Positions 18,770 to 27,927 of a stretch of 64,000 nt of DNA are shown here, piece after piece. Source of the stretch: Phyllobacterium sophorae (GTDB taxonomy: Bacteria > Pseudomonadota > Alphaproteobacteria > Rhizobiales > Rhizobiaceae); NCBI RefSeq assembly GCF_003010965.1, contig NZ_PGGM01000010.1:1-64000 (forward strand). The letters are read 5' to 3'. The notes under the pieces are model-generated. The model was not told the origin of the DNA, did no database searches, and worked only from the letters and a program-made list of their open reading frames with translations. A program made the position numbers and the translations under genes. How positions within the stretch are numbered: the first letter of the stretch is position 1; every line of letters starts with the position of its first letter.

Positions 18770-19905
18770 TTGGAAGACAGTATTCTTCAGCCCTACGTTT
18801 CGCAGTACGGCGAGCACTTGCAGCGAAGGCGATATGCGCCGAACACGCAGCGCGCCTATATGTGCTGCGTCGCCCGCTTCGTCCATTGGCTGACTCAGGA
18901 AAGGTGCGGCCTGGGAGCGATCGGCGGCCAAAGCGCCGTTATGCGCTTTCTCTCGGAACACTTGCCGGCGTCCGCCTAGCCGACCCGGTCCGTCGTTTGC
19001 GCCATGAACTGCAGGCGTCGCTGGGCCATCTTCTGGAGGTGCTCGAAGCTGGCGGCGTGGTGCTGCAGTATCCGGCCTGCAATTCCGCCATCGAACAGGA
19101 GCTGATGCGCTTCGATGTCCACATACGCGACGTCTGGGGATTGGCGGACAAACACGCGTCGGAAGCGTTGCCGAGTGGTAGGAGGATTTCTTGTCGAGCA
19201 TTTCGGCGAGCAGTCGATCTCCATGGCGACCGTCAGCGCCACATCCATCCGCCGCTTTGTCCTTGGCAAACAGGGGCGAAGACCCGCCACCGTCGCCGCG
19301 AACGGCGTCATCATTGGTTGCTATCTGCGCTTCCGCAGCATGTCCGGCGACCGGGTGAACGAACTGAAAGCCGCCATTACCCGGGTCGCACACTGGCGGC
19401 TGGCATCATTGCCAGAGGTGCTCACCGACGCCGAGATCGACGACCTGCTGAGTTCCTTTGATCAGTCGTTTCCGTCGCGCCTGCGGGCTTATGCGATGGT
19501 GCGCTGTCTGATCGATCTCGGTCTGCGATCCAGCGAAGTCGTCAAGGTTCAGCTTGACGACATCAACTGGGCCGATGGCCGATCAACCTTGTCGGCCAAG
19601 AGCCGACGTGCTGATGCTCTGCCTCTGCCTCTGCCTCCGCAACGGGAGCGGCGATTGCGGCCTATCTACACAAGGAGCGGCCCGCGACATCGAACCGGGC
19701 CATATTGGTTCGCCATGTTGCCCCCTACGACGAACCGATCACGACCAAGAGCGTCAAACGCGCGGTGTTGGCCGGCTACCGAAGATGTGGATGGACGCGG
19801 ACCGGTGCCCACATTCTCCGGCACGGCATGGCCAGTCGACTTCTGCGCGCCGGCGCGCCGATGAAGGAGATAGCGGACATACGAACAACGAATTCGTTGA
19901 CATAG
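18770..19905 (+). pseudogene. Tyrosine recombinase (integrase), frameshifted and truncated
   Basis: Three frames hold successive parts of a XerC/D-like integrase: the SAM-like N-terminal domain at 18770-18979 (YAPNTQRAYMCCVARFVHWL), a middle part at 19020-19190 (LGHLLEVLEAGGVVLQYPAC), then 19240-19620 (RAYAMVRCLIDLGLRSSEVV, first catalytic Arg) and 19680-19905 (RTGAHILRHGMASRLLRAGA, the H-x-x-R box). Frameshifts occur near 18975, 19150 and 19630. The frame ends in unrelated sequence right after KEIADI, so the catalytic Tyr is lost. Such integrases often occur in tandem sets in rhizobial mobile elements. Confidence 0.8.
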
Positions 19906-20109
19906 ATCAGCTCAACAGGCGGTCGAAATATATCAAAGGATCATGCTTAGTTATTTAGATGGCTTTGAAGCCACCGCATGTCCCTTCTCAATTGCTGAAA
20001 TTCAATTTGTTTGTACGCAGAAGCATCTCGCAATCAATCGGGCAAGGTAAGGACCGGCGGCGTCTCTCGAATGGGTTTGGATCGGCGGTAGGTTTCGCTA
20101 CAGCCCATC
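19906..20109. other. Non-coding junction after the integrase relic
   Basis: Sequence after the point where the integrase homology stops. No gene, repeat or regulatory element recognised; it may mark the end of a deleted or replaced segment. Confidence 0.3.
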
Positions 20110-20275
20110 GCCGGTCCGAAATCTTCGCATTTGGCGCGCGAGCGCTGATCGGACACGAGGTTCCGCTCGTGCCACAGGCCTACGTCAAGCCGTATGTGAG
20201 GCGCGGCAACAGATGCTGCCGACGCCGAAGCAATCTACGAGGCTTTCCAACCGCGAGGGTCCTTCATTGACACCA
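20110..20275 (+). pseudogene. IS110/IS1111-type transposase fragment
   Basis: One frame reads LIGHEVPLVPQAYVKPYVRR and the next, after a single-base shift at about 20207, reads DAADAEAIYEAFQPRGSFID. Together they match the conserved N-terminal block of IS110/IS1111 transposases (GHxVRLxPPxYVKPYVKRxKND followed by DAADAEAIxEA). Only about 55 codons are left. Confidence 0.65.
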
Positions 20276-20832
20276 CAGACAGCGAACACGACTGTCCGAT
20301 CCGGTTTTGGCCCGACGGTCCACGAGGTACGCGGCTGATCGCGTTTGGGTGATTTCCGCCCTTTCATGAAAGCGAACGGCGAACGGAGAACCTTAGGCTC
20401 TCTGAGCTTAGCCCAATACTGCGGTCGTGACCGGCAATGGCCGGTTCGGCCTCAAGTACAAGGGATGGAACGCCTGGCGCAAAACTGACGGCGCTCAACG
20501 TGGTTTCCGTCGGGAAGAGCCAGATATACCCGCCAGCTTCTGTAAATGGCGAAAGCACCATGGCTGAGCTGCTTGACCAATGATCGAGCGTGTAATGCTG
20601 ACTCGCCTTATTTGGGTGTTCTCAGGCTTGGTGCGATCCGAGCGGGCACGAGTCGTTCTTCTATCCGGCAGCGGCTTGACGTGCGCTACTTACTCAATGG
20701 TTATTTTGCGCGCTCAATTCCGAAAGAGTTAGCTATTGTTTGCAGGAATGCAGCCCAAAGAGCCGCAACTGCGCTGCCGATCGGCGCTGACGCAGCAATA
20801 GACTGTATGCAAACATCCACTTGGAGTCTTAG
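20276..20832. other. Intergenic region, no identifiable gene
   Basis: About 550 bp between an IS110 relic and an aldehyde dehydrogenase relic. Frames present are short and have no family resemblance. Confidence 0.35.
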
Positions 20833-21085
20833 ATGAGAGGCACCTCAATCACGGCACTACGCGGGCTCAAACGGCCAGACCTTTTGCGAGGAAGTGCGTA
20901 TGTGAAGGGCGCATGGTTCTCGAAGCCAGATACTCTCAGCGTGTTTGATCCCGCAAACGGCGACGAGTTGGCTGAAGTGGCGGCCTGCGGAGATTCCGAC
21001 GTTGATGACGCTGTCAATTTCGCCAGAGCAGCGTTTCTCCAGTGGCGCGAGATGCTTCCTTCGCAACATGGTGCATTGCCCTTCG
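20833..21085 (+). pseudogene. Aldehyde dehydrogenase N-terminal fragment
   Basis: The frame from 20833 encodes LKRPDLLRGSAYVKGAWFSK then LSVFDPANGDELAEVAACGD and FARAAFLQWREMLPSQ, the N-terminal part of a succinate-semialdehyde-dehydrogenase-like enzyme. Homology then passes to another frame (IALRKLERR) and ends. The cofactor and catalytic domains are missing. It lies about 200 bp upstream of the ectoine-hydrolase-like gene. An aldehyde dehydrogenase is a normal neighbour of that gene in ectoine-degradation clusters, but this copy is dead. Confidence 0.65.
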
Positions 21086-21288
21086 GAAGCTCGAACGGCG
21101 AGCTCAAGATCGTTCCGCGCGGGTGGACACCTCAGGTGCTCGAACGCATCACCCGGCGTTTCACTGGGGGATCATGGGGAGCGCTGGGAGCATGGGGGTG
21201 AAAGCCAACTGTCACAGGCCGTAGTCAACAAAGCCGTCCGTCTTGCGTGGTGAACGAAACGGCTAACCAATACAAGGAGAGAATGAGA

Positions 21289-22473
21289 ATGAAGAATATC
21301 CTACCGTTTACTCGAGAGGAATACCTTGAGAGGTTAAACAAAGTAAAGCAGTCCATGAGAGAGCAAGGAATTGATGTTTTATTGATTACAGATCCGGCCA
21401 ATATGTATTATGTGTCAGGATACAATGCTCTGTCATATTATGTTGAGCAAACTATCTTAGTTGCGCTGGACGACGATATGCCGCGGTACATTGGACGCTA
21501 CAACGATGCGTTCGTCGGGGCACACGTAACAACGTGGCTGTCAAAAGATCATGTCCATTGGTACAGCGATGAATACACTAACAGCAGAACTAAGCATCCA
21601 ATGGACTGGATATCGGGACTGATTAAAGAACTCGGATACGGCAAAAAGACGATTGCCATCGAAATGGAGCATGACTTTATCGCGCCGCTCGCATACGAAA
21701 AATACAAGCAAGGATTGCCTGAAGCGAAGCTTGTGAACGGCAGCTTTATCGTAAACTGGGTAAGGATTATTAAGTCGGACAACGAGATTGAGATGATGAG
21801 GCGCGCCGGCAAGATTACCAGAAAAGCCTGGGAGGCCTGCGTCGAAGCATTCAAACCCGGCGCCAGAAAGTGTGACGTGGCTGCTGCGGTACTTGAGGCT
21901 AGCATCCGAGGAACAGAGGAATTCGGGGGCGATTGGCAGATAGCGCCGCCTGTATTTCCTGGTGGCGAATATGCCGGAGCTCCTCACCTTACGTGGGATG
22001 ACAGCAGGTACCCGGACAGATACGATATGTATATGGAAACAGCGGGTGTATATAAACGCTATCATTGTCCCGTATCACGCACAATGTGCCTCGGGCAGCC
22101 GTCCGAAAAATTTCTCTACCATGCAAATGCTGCCATCGAGGGCTTGCAAGAGGCGCTTGCTGTCGTCAAGGAGGGCGTGACCTGTGAGGAAGTTGAAGCC
22201 GCTTGGAGAAAAACGATAGCCAAATATGGCGTTAAAAAAGATTCACGCATTGGTTATTCCGTGGGTATTGGCTTTCCTGCAACTTGGGTAGAAAAGACTG
22301 TCAGCCTGCGCCCGGGAGACAAGACGGTCCTTAAGCACAATATGACGTTACACTGCATTCCCGGTTTGTACTACGATGATTTCGGCATTTCGATCAGTCA
22401 ATGTATAAGGGTGACGAAAACAGGGCACGAAAAGCTTCATGATATCCCGTATGACGTGGTAATTAAGAAGTAA
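21289..22473 (+). CDS. M24 metallopeptidase-fold hydrolase, ectoine hydrolase (DoeA/EutD)-like
   Basis: A protein of 394 residues. The start at 21289 is 9 bases after AAGGAGA; in-frame starts at 21247 and 21283 fit worse. The N-terminal creatinase-like domain begins LPFTREEYLERLNKVKQSMR and DVLLITDPANMYYVSGYNAL. The M24 domain follows with KSDNEIEMMRRAGKITRKAW, GAPHLTWDDSRYPD, YKRYHCPVSRTMCLG and GYSVGIGFPATWVEKTVSLR. The PHLTWDD and SxGIGxPxxW patterns fit ectoine hydrolase/creatinase relatives rather than Xaa-Pro peptidases. Codons are unlike the neighbours (many AGA, ATA, AAA, TTA), and the product reads like a Firmicutes protein. Recent horizontal transfer is inferred. Substrate not proven. 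Confidence 0.75.
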   Translation: MKNILPFTREEYLERLNKVKQSMREQGIDVLLITDPANMYYVSGYNALSYYVEQTILVALDDDMPRYIGRYNDAFVGAHVTTWLSKDHVHWYSDEYTNSRTKHPMDWISGLIKELGYGKKTIAIEMEHDFIAPLAYEKYKQGLPEAKLVNGSFIVNWVRIIKSDNEIEMMRRAGKITRKAWEACVEAFKPGARKCDVAAAVLEASIRGTEEFGGDWQIAPPVFPGGEYAGAPHLTWDDSRYPDRYDMYMETAGVYKRYHCPVSRTMCLGQPSEKFLYHANAAIEGLQEALAVVKEGVTCEEVEAAWRKTIAKYGVKKDSRIGYSVGIGFPATWVEKTVSLRPGDKTVLKHNMTLHCIPGLYYDDFGISISQCIRVTKTGHEKLHDIPYDVVIKK

Positions 22474-22689
22474 CTGTAACTTGCTGTTCGGAGCGTCTGA
22501 TATTCGAGAGCCTAGTGCACCGCGAAACGGACAGGGGACGGGAAGAGCCCCTGGCCAATCGCCGCCAAGAAAAGCCCGAACGAACGAACCGCTGGGCTAG
22601 ACAGAATCAAGCCGGCGTCACGTCGAGCTGCTCGGAGACGGTCCTGACCGGCAGTCGCCGCAGCCAAGCGGAAAGCTGTCGCGCATCTG

Positions 22690-23579
22690 ATGAACCAGCA
22701 TGGGATGAGCGAACGGCGGGCGTGTAAAACCATGGGCTGCTGCCGCATGACGATCCGTTACGAAACAGCGCGAAGCGATGATCGCGACCTTCGCGAGCGA
22801 ATGAAAGCGTTGGCGCATGAGCGCCGACGCTTCGGATATCGCCGCCTTCATGTGCTGCTCAGACGCGAGGGACACACCTTGTGAACCACAAGAAACTCTT
22901 CCGGCTCTACCGGGAGGAGAAGCTGACCGTGCGCAAGCGTGGTGGCCGCAAGCGAGCGATCGGCACACGAGCACCGATGTTGATCCCAATGGCTGCCAAT
23001 GATCGCTGGTCGCTGGACTTCATGTCGGATCAGCTCACCGATGGCCGCAGGTTCCGGATTTTGACGGTCGTCGACGACTGCACCCGAGAATGCCTGGGTC
23101 TCGTCGCCGATACCTCGCTTTCCGGCCTGCGGGTTGCCCGCGAACTTGACGGTATTATCCAGGAAAGAGGAACGCCCAGAATGATTGTGAGCGACAATGG
23201 CAGCGAGTTCACCAGCAATGCGATCCTGCACTGGACGGATCATACCAAGGTGGATTGGCATTACATCGCGCCAGGCAAACCGATCCAGAATGCCTTCATC
23301 GAGAGTTTCAATGGGCGACTGCGCGACGAGCTATTGAACGAAACCCTGTTCTCGTCATTGGCTCACGCTCGATCAGCTCTTTCAAACTGGCGCAGCGATT
23401 ATAACGATCACCGACCGCACTCAGGCCTCGGCTGGTTGACACCTGCCGAATTCGCTCAGACCATCAACCCGCGACGGGATGCGGTGCTGCGCAGCCGAAA
23501 TGGCTCCGCATCGCAGCCCGCCGCTACAGTCCCAAACACCGCAACCAAAAACCGCTGGAGCGAACTCAGAATTGGATAA
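22690..23579 (+). pseudogene. IS3-family transposase orfB, interrupted by a 2-base insertion
   Basis: The first part (22690-22884) reads MSERRACKTMGCCRMTIRYE and [20 protein letters not shown]. The second (from 22881, another frame) reads [50 protein letters not shown] and [19 protein letters not shown] and E of the catalytic triad (LDF, SDN, IES) are present. The two parts join if two bases are removed from ACCTTGTGAACC near 22880, so the gene has been knocked out by a small insertion. An orfA tail is faintly visible at about 22530-22690 (AVAAAKRKAVAHL). C-terminal homology ends with the [15 protein letters not shown] box. Confidence 0.85.
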
Positions 23580-23911
23580 AACCTGGGGGCAAGGTCACCA
23601 GGCAGGCTGCTCGATGAACGCTTAACCCGGAGATTTCGCTCCAGCTTCTCCCGCAACTGGCAAATCTCGAAGTCTGATTGACCAGACGCTTGCGGGATGC
23701 CTACATCATCAAGAAGATCGGCGGCGTTCAGCATGCACTGGGTCTATCAAGTCCGGCCTCCGTCTCTCTTTGGAATTGCCGCCGGAGTCATCGTGCTGCA
23801 GCTATTCGGCGATCCCCGGGGCTTTGGTCTCGATAGTGAATGACGCCAATCCCGGTCCGCAAGTAGAGCCTCGAACCGGCAGGCCTCAGCCTTATCAAGC
23901 GGCGCCGCCTC
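23580..23911. other. Intergenic region between IS3 relic and ABC-3C operon
   Basis: About 330 bp. The first part is probably the right end of the IS3 element. No gene, repeat or clear terminator for the minus-strand operon seen. Confidence 0.35.
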
Positions 23912-25819
23912 TCACACATTGGCCAGCGTCTTGTTCTCGCGCGTGTAATGTGGGCCAACAGTCAGCCCACTGGCCTCAAGCTTCGGATCGAGCATTGATG
24001 TCGTGAAAATAATCTGGTGGGGGAATTTCGCTTTCACGGACTCCTGTATAATCAGATGCTGGTAATTATGGCTCCTCTTCTCTTCCATCCCCTTATCTTC
24101 GATGTTGTCCATCAGAAGAAACTTTGGATGCCAGAAATCGGCATCATAGCTCGCAGCCAGTAGAAGCGAGAGTATCGCGGTATTCTTCAGCACGACGTTA
24201 CTACTTTCGGCGAAATTCATCTTGCCGTCGACGAGCATAGCGTCATCCGCGAAATTGATCGAGAAGGTCCTGGGATCTTCGAATGTGTCTTCGCGCTTAA
24301 GATCCCCTTTCAATATTCGCTTTCCTATGACATCCACCAAGTTCATAGCCTTATTGACCCTGGCATAGGATGACGCTTCAAGGCGCTTAATTTTTGCATC
24401 AAGTAGCTCGATCTGGTCATTGAGTTGGGCGCGTTCGGCGGATAAGTCATCGATACGCTGCAGCGTGACTCGTAGCTCCTCCAAATATCCTCCCTCGCGT
24501 TCTAGGCCGCCTAGCAGTTTGTATCGTTCGGCTAGAAAGCTCTCTCGAGGCGAGTTACTGATATCGTATCGGGAAGAGAAGTCGGATATCGCAGAGGAAT
24601 ATTCTCGGCGAAGCGCTCGAATTTCCGCTTGAAGCTTCTCCGCCTGCGCAGATTTTGTAGTCAACAGTTGCCGCGACTCGCGGATTTGCAACTCGTTGTC
24701 AACCTTCAGCTCAAAATACCTTGATCGCGTTTTATCCTCGTCCACGACCTCATGACAAACGATGCAATGCTGCGTGTCACCATCGGTTAGAGGTTTCAGA
24801 CAGGCCGGGCAGTATTGGAATTCGATGTTGCCGAGCTTTTCTGAGAGGTCTTCAGCTGCATTAAGGGCAGCCAACTGCTCCTCGAGATAGGTAACGAACT
24901 GGCCGATTTCCTCTTGTTCATCCCCGAGATCAACGAGCCTTTGCTCTCGATCTTGCAAGTCGGCAGCGAGTTTACGAAGCCGACGCTGCATTTCCTGGCG
25001 CTGCGCGATGAATTGCTTCGATTGATCCGCTGCAACGAGATTATCAACGTCGCCGATCTCGGTAGTGACACTATCCCTACGCGCTGACAACTCTGCCATT
25101 CTAACTTCGAGCGCTGCAATCGAAGTTAGTCCTTCAGAATGTGGGAGCGACATCACCGTCGCCTTATAAAGCCTGTCCCTATCCTGATATTCCGCCTTTA
25201 GCTCGCGCACGCGGAGCAGACTCTCGTAGAGCTCGTATCCGTTCACGCCGACGATAAGTTGGCCGACGGTTTCTCTAATCTCTCGAGTATCAAATGTTTC
25301 AAACCTAAAAAGCTTTCCGGGAGGCGTCTGTTGGTCCGCGTAAAGGAGGCGAAGTACCTGGTGCATCGTGATGTTCGAGTTGCCGACGTTCGGCGCCTCC
25401 GGAATGCCCGCGGCACGAAACAGCACTTGCGTGAACGAAAGTTCGGAACTTCCCTGGGTACGTCGGATTGACACTCGCTGCCAGTCGTCAATTCCTTTGG
25501 ATAGTGATTCTTCGAGATCGCCATAGTAAACCAAAATCGGTTCCTGCTTGGTGCCAACAACGCGCTGGACAGTAATGATCGTCTGTTCTGTCTCGATTTC
25601 CATCCGCACCGCGGTGCAGTTTCTTGCGGCGTCTTTCCAGCGATCAAACTCGCCGCCTAGCCCGTAAAAGATAAAATCCGATATCGTCGATTTACCAGAG
25701 CTGTTTTCGCCGCGAATGATATTGACGCCACGATGGAATACCTCGTCGTAAGCGACGTCTTTGCCACGGGTAATACGAACTCGTTTGAGAGCAAAAAAGG
25801 CTACCAATTTACGTACCAA
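23912..25819 (-). CDS. ABC-3C system ATPase (Rad50/SMC-like, with zinc-hook-like coiled coil)
   Basis: A protein of 635 residues with TTG at 25819 (or 25807) as start, just after AAGGA. It has a Walker A RGENSSGKSTISD (residues 36-48), a long coiled coil at about 200-330 and 360-490 broken by a CPAC...CIVC tetracysteine knuckle (C337, C340, C352, C355), a degenerate ABC signature near 536-546 and a Walker B KFLLMDNIED (566-575). Rad50-like ATPases of this build act on DNA or nucleoprotein, or as sensors in conflict systems. It is the last gene of a minus-strand operon and overlaps the middle-component gene by 11 bases. Context makes it the ATPase of an ABC-three-component system (inference from order and partner domains). 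Confidence 0.82.
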   Translation of the reverse strand: MVRKLVAFFALKRVRITRGKDVAYDEVFHRGVNIIRGENSSGKSTISDFIFYGLGGEFDRWKDAARNCTAVRMEIETEQTIITVQRVVGTKQEPILVYYGDLEESLSKGIDDWQRVSIRRTQGSSELSFTQVLFRAAGIPEAPNVGNSNITMHQVLRLLYADQQTPPGKLFRFETFDTREIRETVGQLIVGVNGYELYESLLRVRELKAEYQDRDRLYKATVMSLPHSEGLTSIAALEVRMAELSARRDSVTTEIGDVDNLVAADQSKQFIAQRQEMQRRLRKLAADLQDREQRLVDLGDEQEEIGQFVTYLEEQLAALNAAEDLSEKLGNIEFQYCPACLKPLTDGDTQHCIVCHEVVDEDKTRSRYFELKVDNELQIRESRQLLTTKSAQAEKLQAEIRALRREYSSAISDFSSRYDISNSPRESFLAERYKLLGGLEREGGYLEELRVTLQRIDDLSAERAQLNDQIELLDAKIKRLEASSYARVNKAMNLVDVIGKRILKGDLKREDTFEDPRTFSINFADDAMLVDGKMNFAESSNVVLKNTAILSLLLAASYDADFWHPKFLLMDNIEDKGMEEKRSHNYQHLIIQESVKAKFPHQIIFTTSMLDPKLEASGLTVGPHYTRENKTLANV

Positions 25820-26315
25820 TCCTTCTGAGACCTGTCATTTCGCGCAATCCGCCCTTGCCTCGCCCAATCGTTGCGAAATCAGCGATGAGGAATTTGAGGA
25901 TCGGCTTCTCATTCGGAAGAATGAGCTGAGGTCCAAGCCATTCAGCCAGAGTACGACCTTCATCACTGAGCTTATATCGATCATTAATCACCAGCTCGAC
26001 ATTGAGCAGACCCTTTCCGACGAGATTATGGAGAGCCTGAGACTGAATGCCTCCCATTTTGTTGTAAAGAATTGGTGGGGAAGGGTATTGAATGAACGTT
26101 TCCTCGGGCTTTGGAACCCGCAGAGTTGTAAATGCCCGGCGCACATCGAGGGTCATATGGGTTAGATGAAGAAGGCTCGGATTTACGAAGTAGAAATCTG
26201 AGACGAAGAGCCGGTCACGGGTTGGCGCCTCGCTCTTCCAATTGGATAGTAGTGCAAGATACCGACGCGCCGTATCTACAACGTCAAGCTGCGCATACCA
26301 AAGCCGATATGTCAT
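25809..26315 (-). CDS. ABC-3C middle component (small, probably wHTH-containing)
   Basis: A protein of about 168 residues. The ATG at 26315 overlaps the effector stop as ATGA, so coupling is likely; an in-frame ATG at 26327 is possible. The sequence begins MTYRLWYAQLDVVDTARRYL and carries PSLLHLTHMTLDVRRAFTTL and YKLSDEGRTLAEWLGPQL. A short protein of this size and helical style between a hydrolase effector and a Rad50-like ATPase is what is expected of the middle component of ABC-three-component systems. Detectable similarity by eye is weak; the call leans on position and on the partner genes. Confidence 0.68.
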   Translation of the reverse strand: MTYRLWYAQLDVVDTARRYLALLSNWKSEAPTRDRLFVSDFYFVNPSLLHLTHMTLDVRRAFTTLRVPKPEETFIQYPSPPILYNKMGGIQSQALHNLVGKGLLNVELVINDRYKLSDEGRTLAEWLGPQLILPNEKPILKFLIADFATIGRGKGGLREMTGLRRIGT

Positions 26316-27517
26316 GGCCTGTCCCACCGAATGTGGCAGCGCTCGGTAAGAAAATAGAGCGCATTCATTATCGTCTTGGCCGTGGCTCTGTCCGCCGCAT
26401 ATTTTGCACTTAGCGGCTCAACGATTTCGCTCTGAATCGCCTTTGATATCGTCAGTTCGTCAGCGCCATTGCAGATCAGCGGATGAAAAACCAAGGTCTG
26501 AAAGCGCTGCTCGATATCAGCAAGCAAGTTCTTGTACACGGTCGAAATTGAAGTCTTCAGACCTGTTCTCACAAAAGGTCGTGCAAATTTACTCTGAGAA
26601 TCGTTCGCGAACGGATACTCATGGTCCCGCCCCGCCGCAACCATCTTCGACATCAAATCTCGCCGGTCGGTCGGACTCGTGTCTTCGAGACCGTCGTCCG
26701 CGAACTTTTCCAATCCTGTTGGCTCGTCTGGGGGGATAACCGGCGCCAGTTTTCGGATCCGGTGCCTGATACTTGTATATATCAAGCTGTTTCGGTCACG
26801 GGGTTTACAAATGCCAATGTGATCTGCATCGATCGGAACAGGCGTCGTTCCCGTCACTCCGGGATCGGCGCTTTTAGCGTCAACCACCAGCAAGGTTTTC
26901 CTGGTGAGGTGTTGCTCATGATAAACCAGAACCGTAATGGGCTTTGCATGACAATGGGATCGGAAGCTCTCATTGAGCTCTTGCAATTCGGCATTGTCAT
27001 TTAAAAGCTTGTTCACATGAACCGAAGTGAATCCTTGCACAAAGAACTTCAGAAGGTTTGCGACGCTGGAACCGCTGTGCGGTGTAGCGAGGAAAAAAAT
27101 GCCCACACAACGCTCGCCGACTCTTCGCCAATCTTCGTCTGTTGATTCCTTTGCAGTCCTGAGTATTTGCTTCACCAACAAGCCACCGAGACTGTGACAG
27201 ATGAATATGATGGGCCGCTTGCCAAATTCGTAGCTCGCCAGCGTCTCAAGAAAGTTCTTTGCGCGGTCATACAAGTTCATCTCTTTTTTGGCCCATTGAG
27301 CAAAAACGCTCGCGGGAAAACCCAGGGTATAGAGATTCAGATGCGGGACATCCGCAGCTAGCCATTGTGGCCAGTAGCCTCCCTCGGACTCTTTGGAACC
27401 ATCAGCCGTCCATGTCTCGACAGGGTCCCCGGAAAGACCGTGCACGAATATCACATCGACCGTACCGCCATTAGCGGAAATTGTGGCAAAGTAATTCGGA
27501 GACGACACGGTGACCAC
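26312..27517 (-). CDS. ABC-3C effector: alpha/beta-hydrolase (lipase/esterase-like) with system-specific C-terminal domain
   Basis: A protein of 401 residues with GTG start. The N-terminal alpha/beta hydrolase resembles PGAP1/SERAC1-type serine esterases: oxyanion region VIFVHGLSGDPVETW, nucleophile elbow FICHSLGGLLV (Ser109), FFLATPHSGS and catalytic His233 in PIDADHIGICKP. From about residue 285 the C-terminal domain reads LMSKMVAAGRDHEYPFANDS, FARPFVRTGL, LLADIEQRFQTLVFHPLICN and TIMNALYFLTERCHIRW. This helical tail ending in ALYFLTxxCHIxW is characteristic of effectors in ABC-three-component conflict systems. The hydrolase may attack lipids or esters of the host cell when released, giving abortive defence. 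The activity is inferred. Confidence 0.8.
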   Translation of the reverse strand: MVTVSSPNYFATISANGGTVDVIFVHGLSGDPVETWTADGSKESEGGYWPQWLAADVPHLNLYTLGFPASVFAQWAKKEMNLYDRAKNFLETLASYEFGKRPIIFICHSLGGLLVKQILRTAKESTDEDWRRVGERCVGIFFLATPHSGSSVANLLKFFVQGFTSVHVNKLLNDNAELQELNESFRSHCHAKPITVLVYHEQHLTRKTLLVVDAKSADPGVTGTTPVPIDADHIGICKPRDRNSLIYTSIRHRIRKLAPVIPPDEPTGLEKFADDGLEDTSPTDRRDLMSKMVAAGRDHEYPFANDSQSKFARPFVRTGLKTSISTVYKNLLADIEQRFQTLVFHPLICNGADELTISKAIQSEIVEPLSAKYAADRATAKTIMNALYFLTERCHIRWDRP

Positions 27518-27559
27518 GGTAGCAAATCATTCCTACAACCTTAAATAAACACCGCCGAC

Positions 27560-27871
27560 CTACAAGGCTGGCATCTGAAGCTTTATCCAAAACATGCTTA
27601 TCCACGATCTTGGGTGCCCTTGCGCTTGGATACCCGTCTCGAAGTAGCGGCCGATAAAATCCATAAGACCCGAATTAAGCGCTTGGCAAATAACGATCAG
27701 TGTCGAGACCGCTATTCGATTCTTGCCATTTTCGTACTTTTGAATCTGCACGTATGAAACGCCAATTGCGGCTCCAAGCTCTTGCTGGGTCATTCCAGCG
27801 AGTAACCGGAGCTCCCGAAGTCTTTGGCCGATTTCCCGATTGAGGTCTTCGGAGTTTGGTCTGCAAGCCAA
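27560..27871 (-). CDS. XRE-family regulator leading the ABC-3C operon
   Basis: About 103 residues if TTG at 27871 is the start. This start is favoured because AAGGAGG sits 9 bases upstream; a GTG at 27895 would put that site inside the gene. HTH_3 domain: IGQRLRELRLLAGMTQQELG, then AAIGVSYVQIQKYENGKNRI and STLIVICQALN. It lies 42 bp upstream of the effector gene on the same strand, so it is probably the first gene of the operon and its autoregulator. A dispersed palindromic repeat lies 57 bp upstream of its start. Confidence 0.78.
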   Translation of the reverse strand: MACRPNSEDLNREIGQRLRELRLLAGMTQQELGAAIGVSYVQIQKYENGKNRIAVSTLIVICQALNSGLMDFIGRYFETGIQAQGHPRSWISMFWIKLQMPAL

Positions 27872-27927
27872 CTCGGCTGCCCTCCTTGCATGCACTCAGC
27901 CGAAGCTGTTCGACACACCACATCTGT

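Noticed and set aside
20546-20836. A 96-codon plus-strand frame before the aldehyde dehydrogenase fragment
   Set aside because: No ribosome site, unusual composition and no family resemblance.
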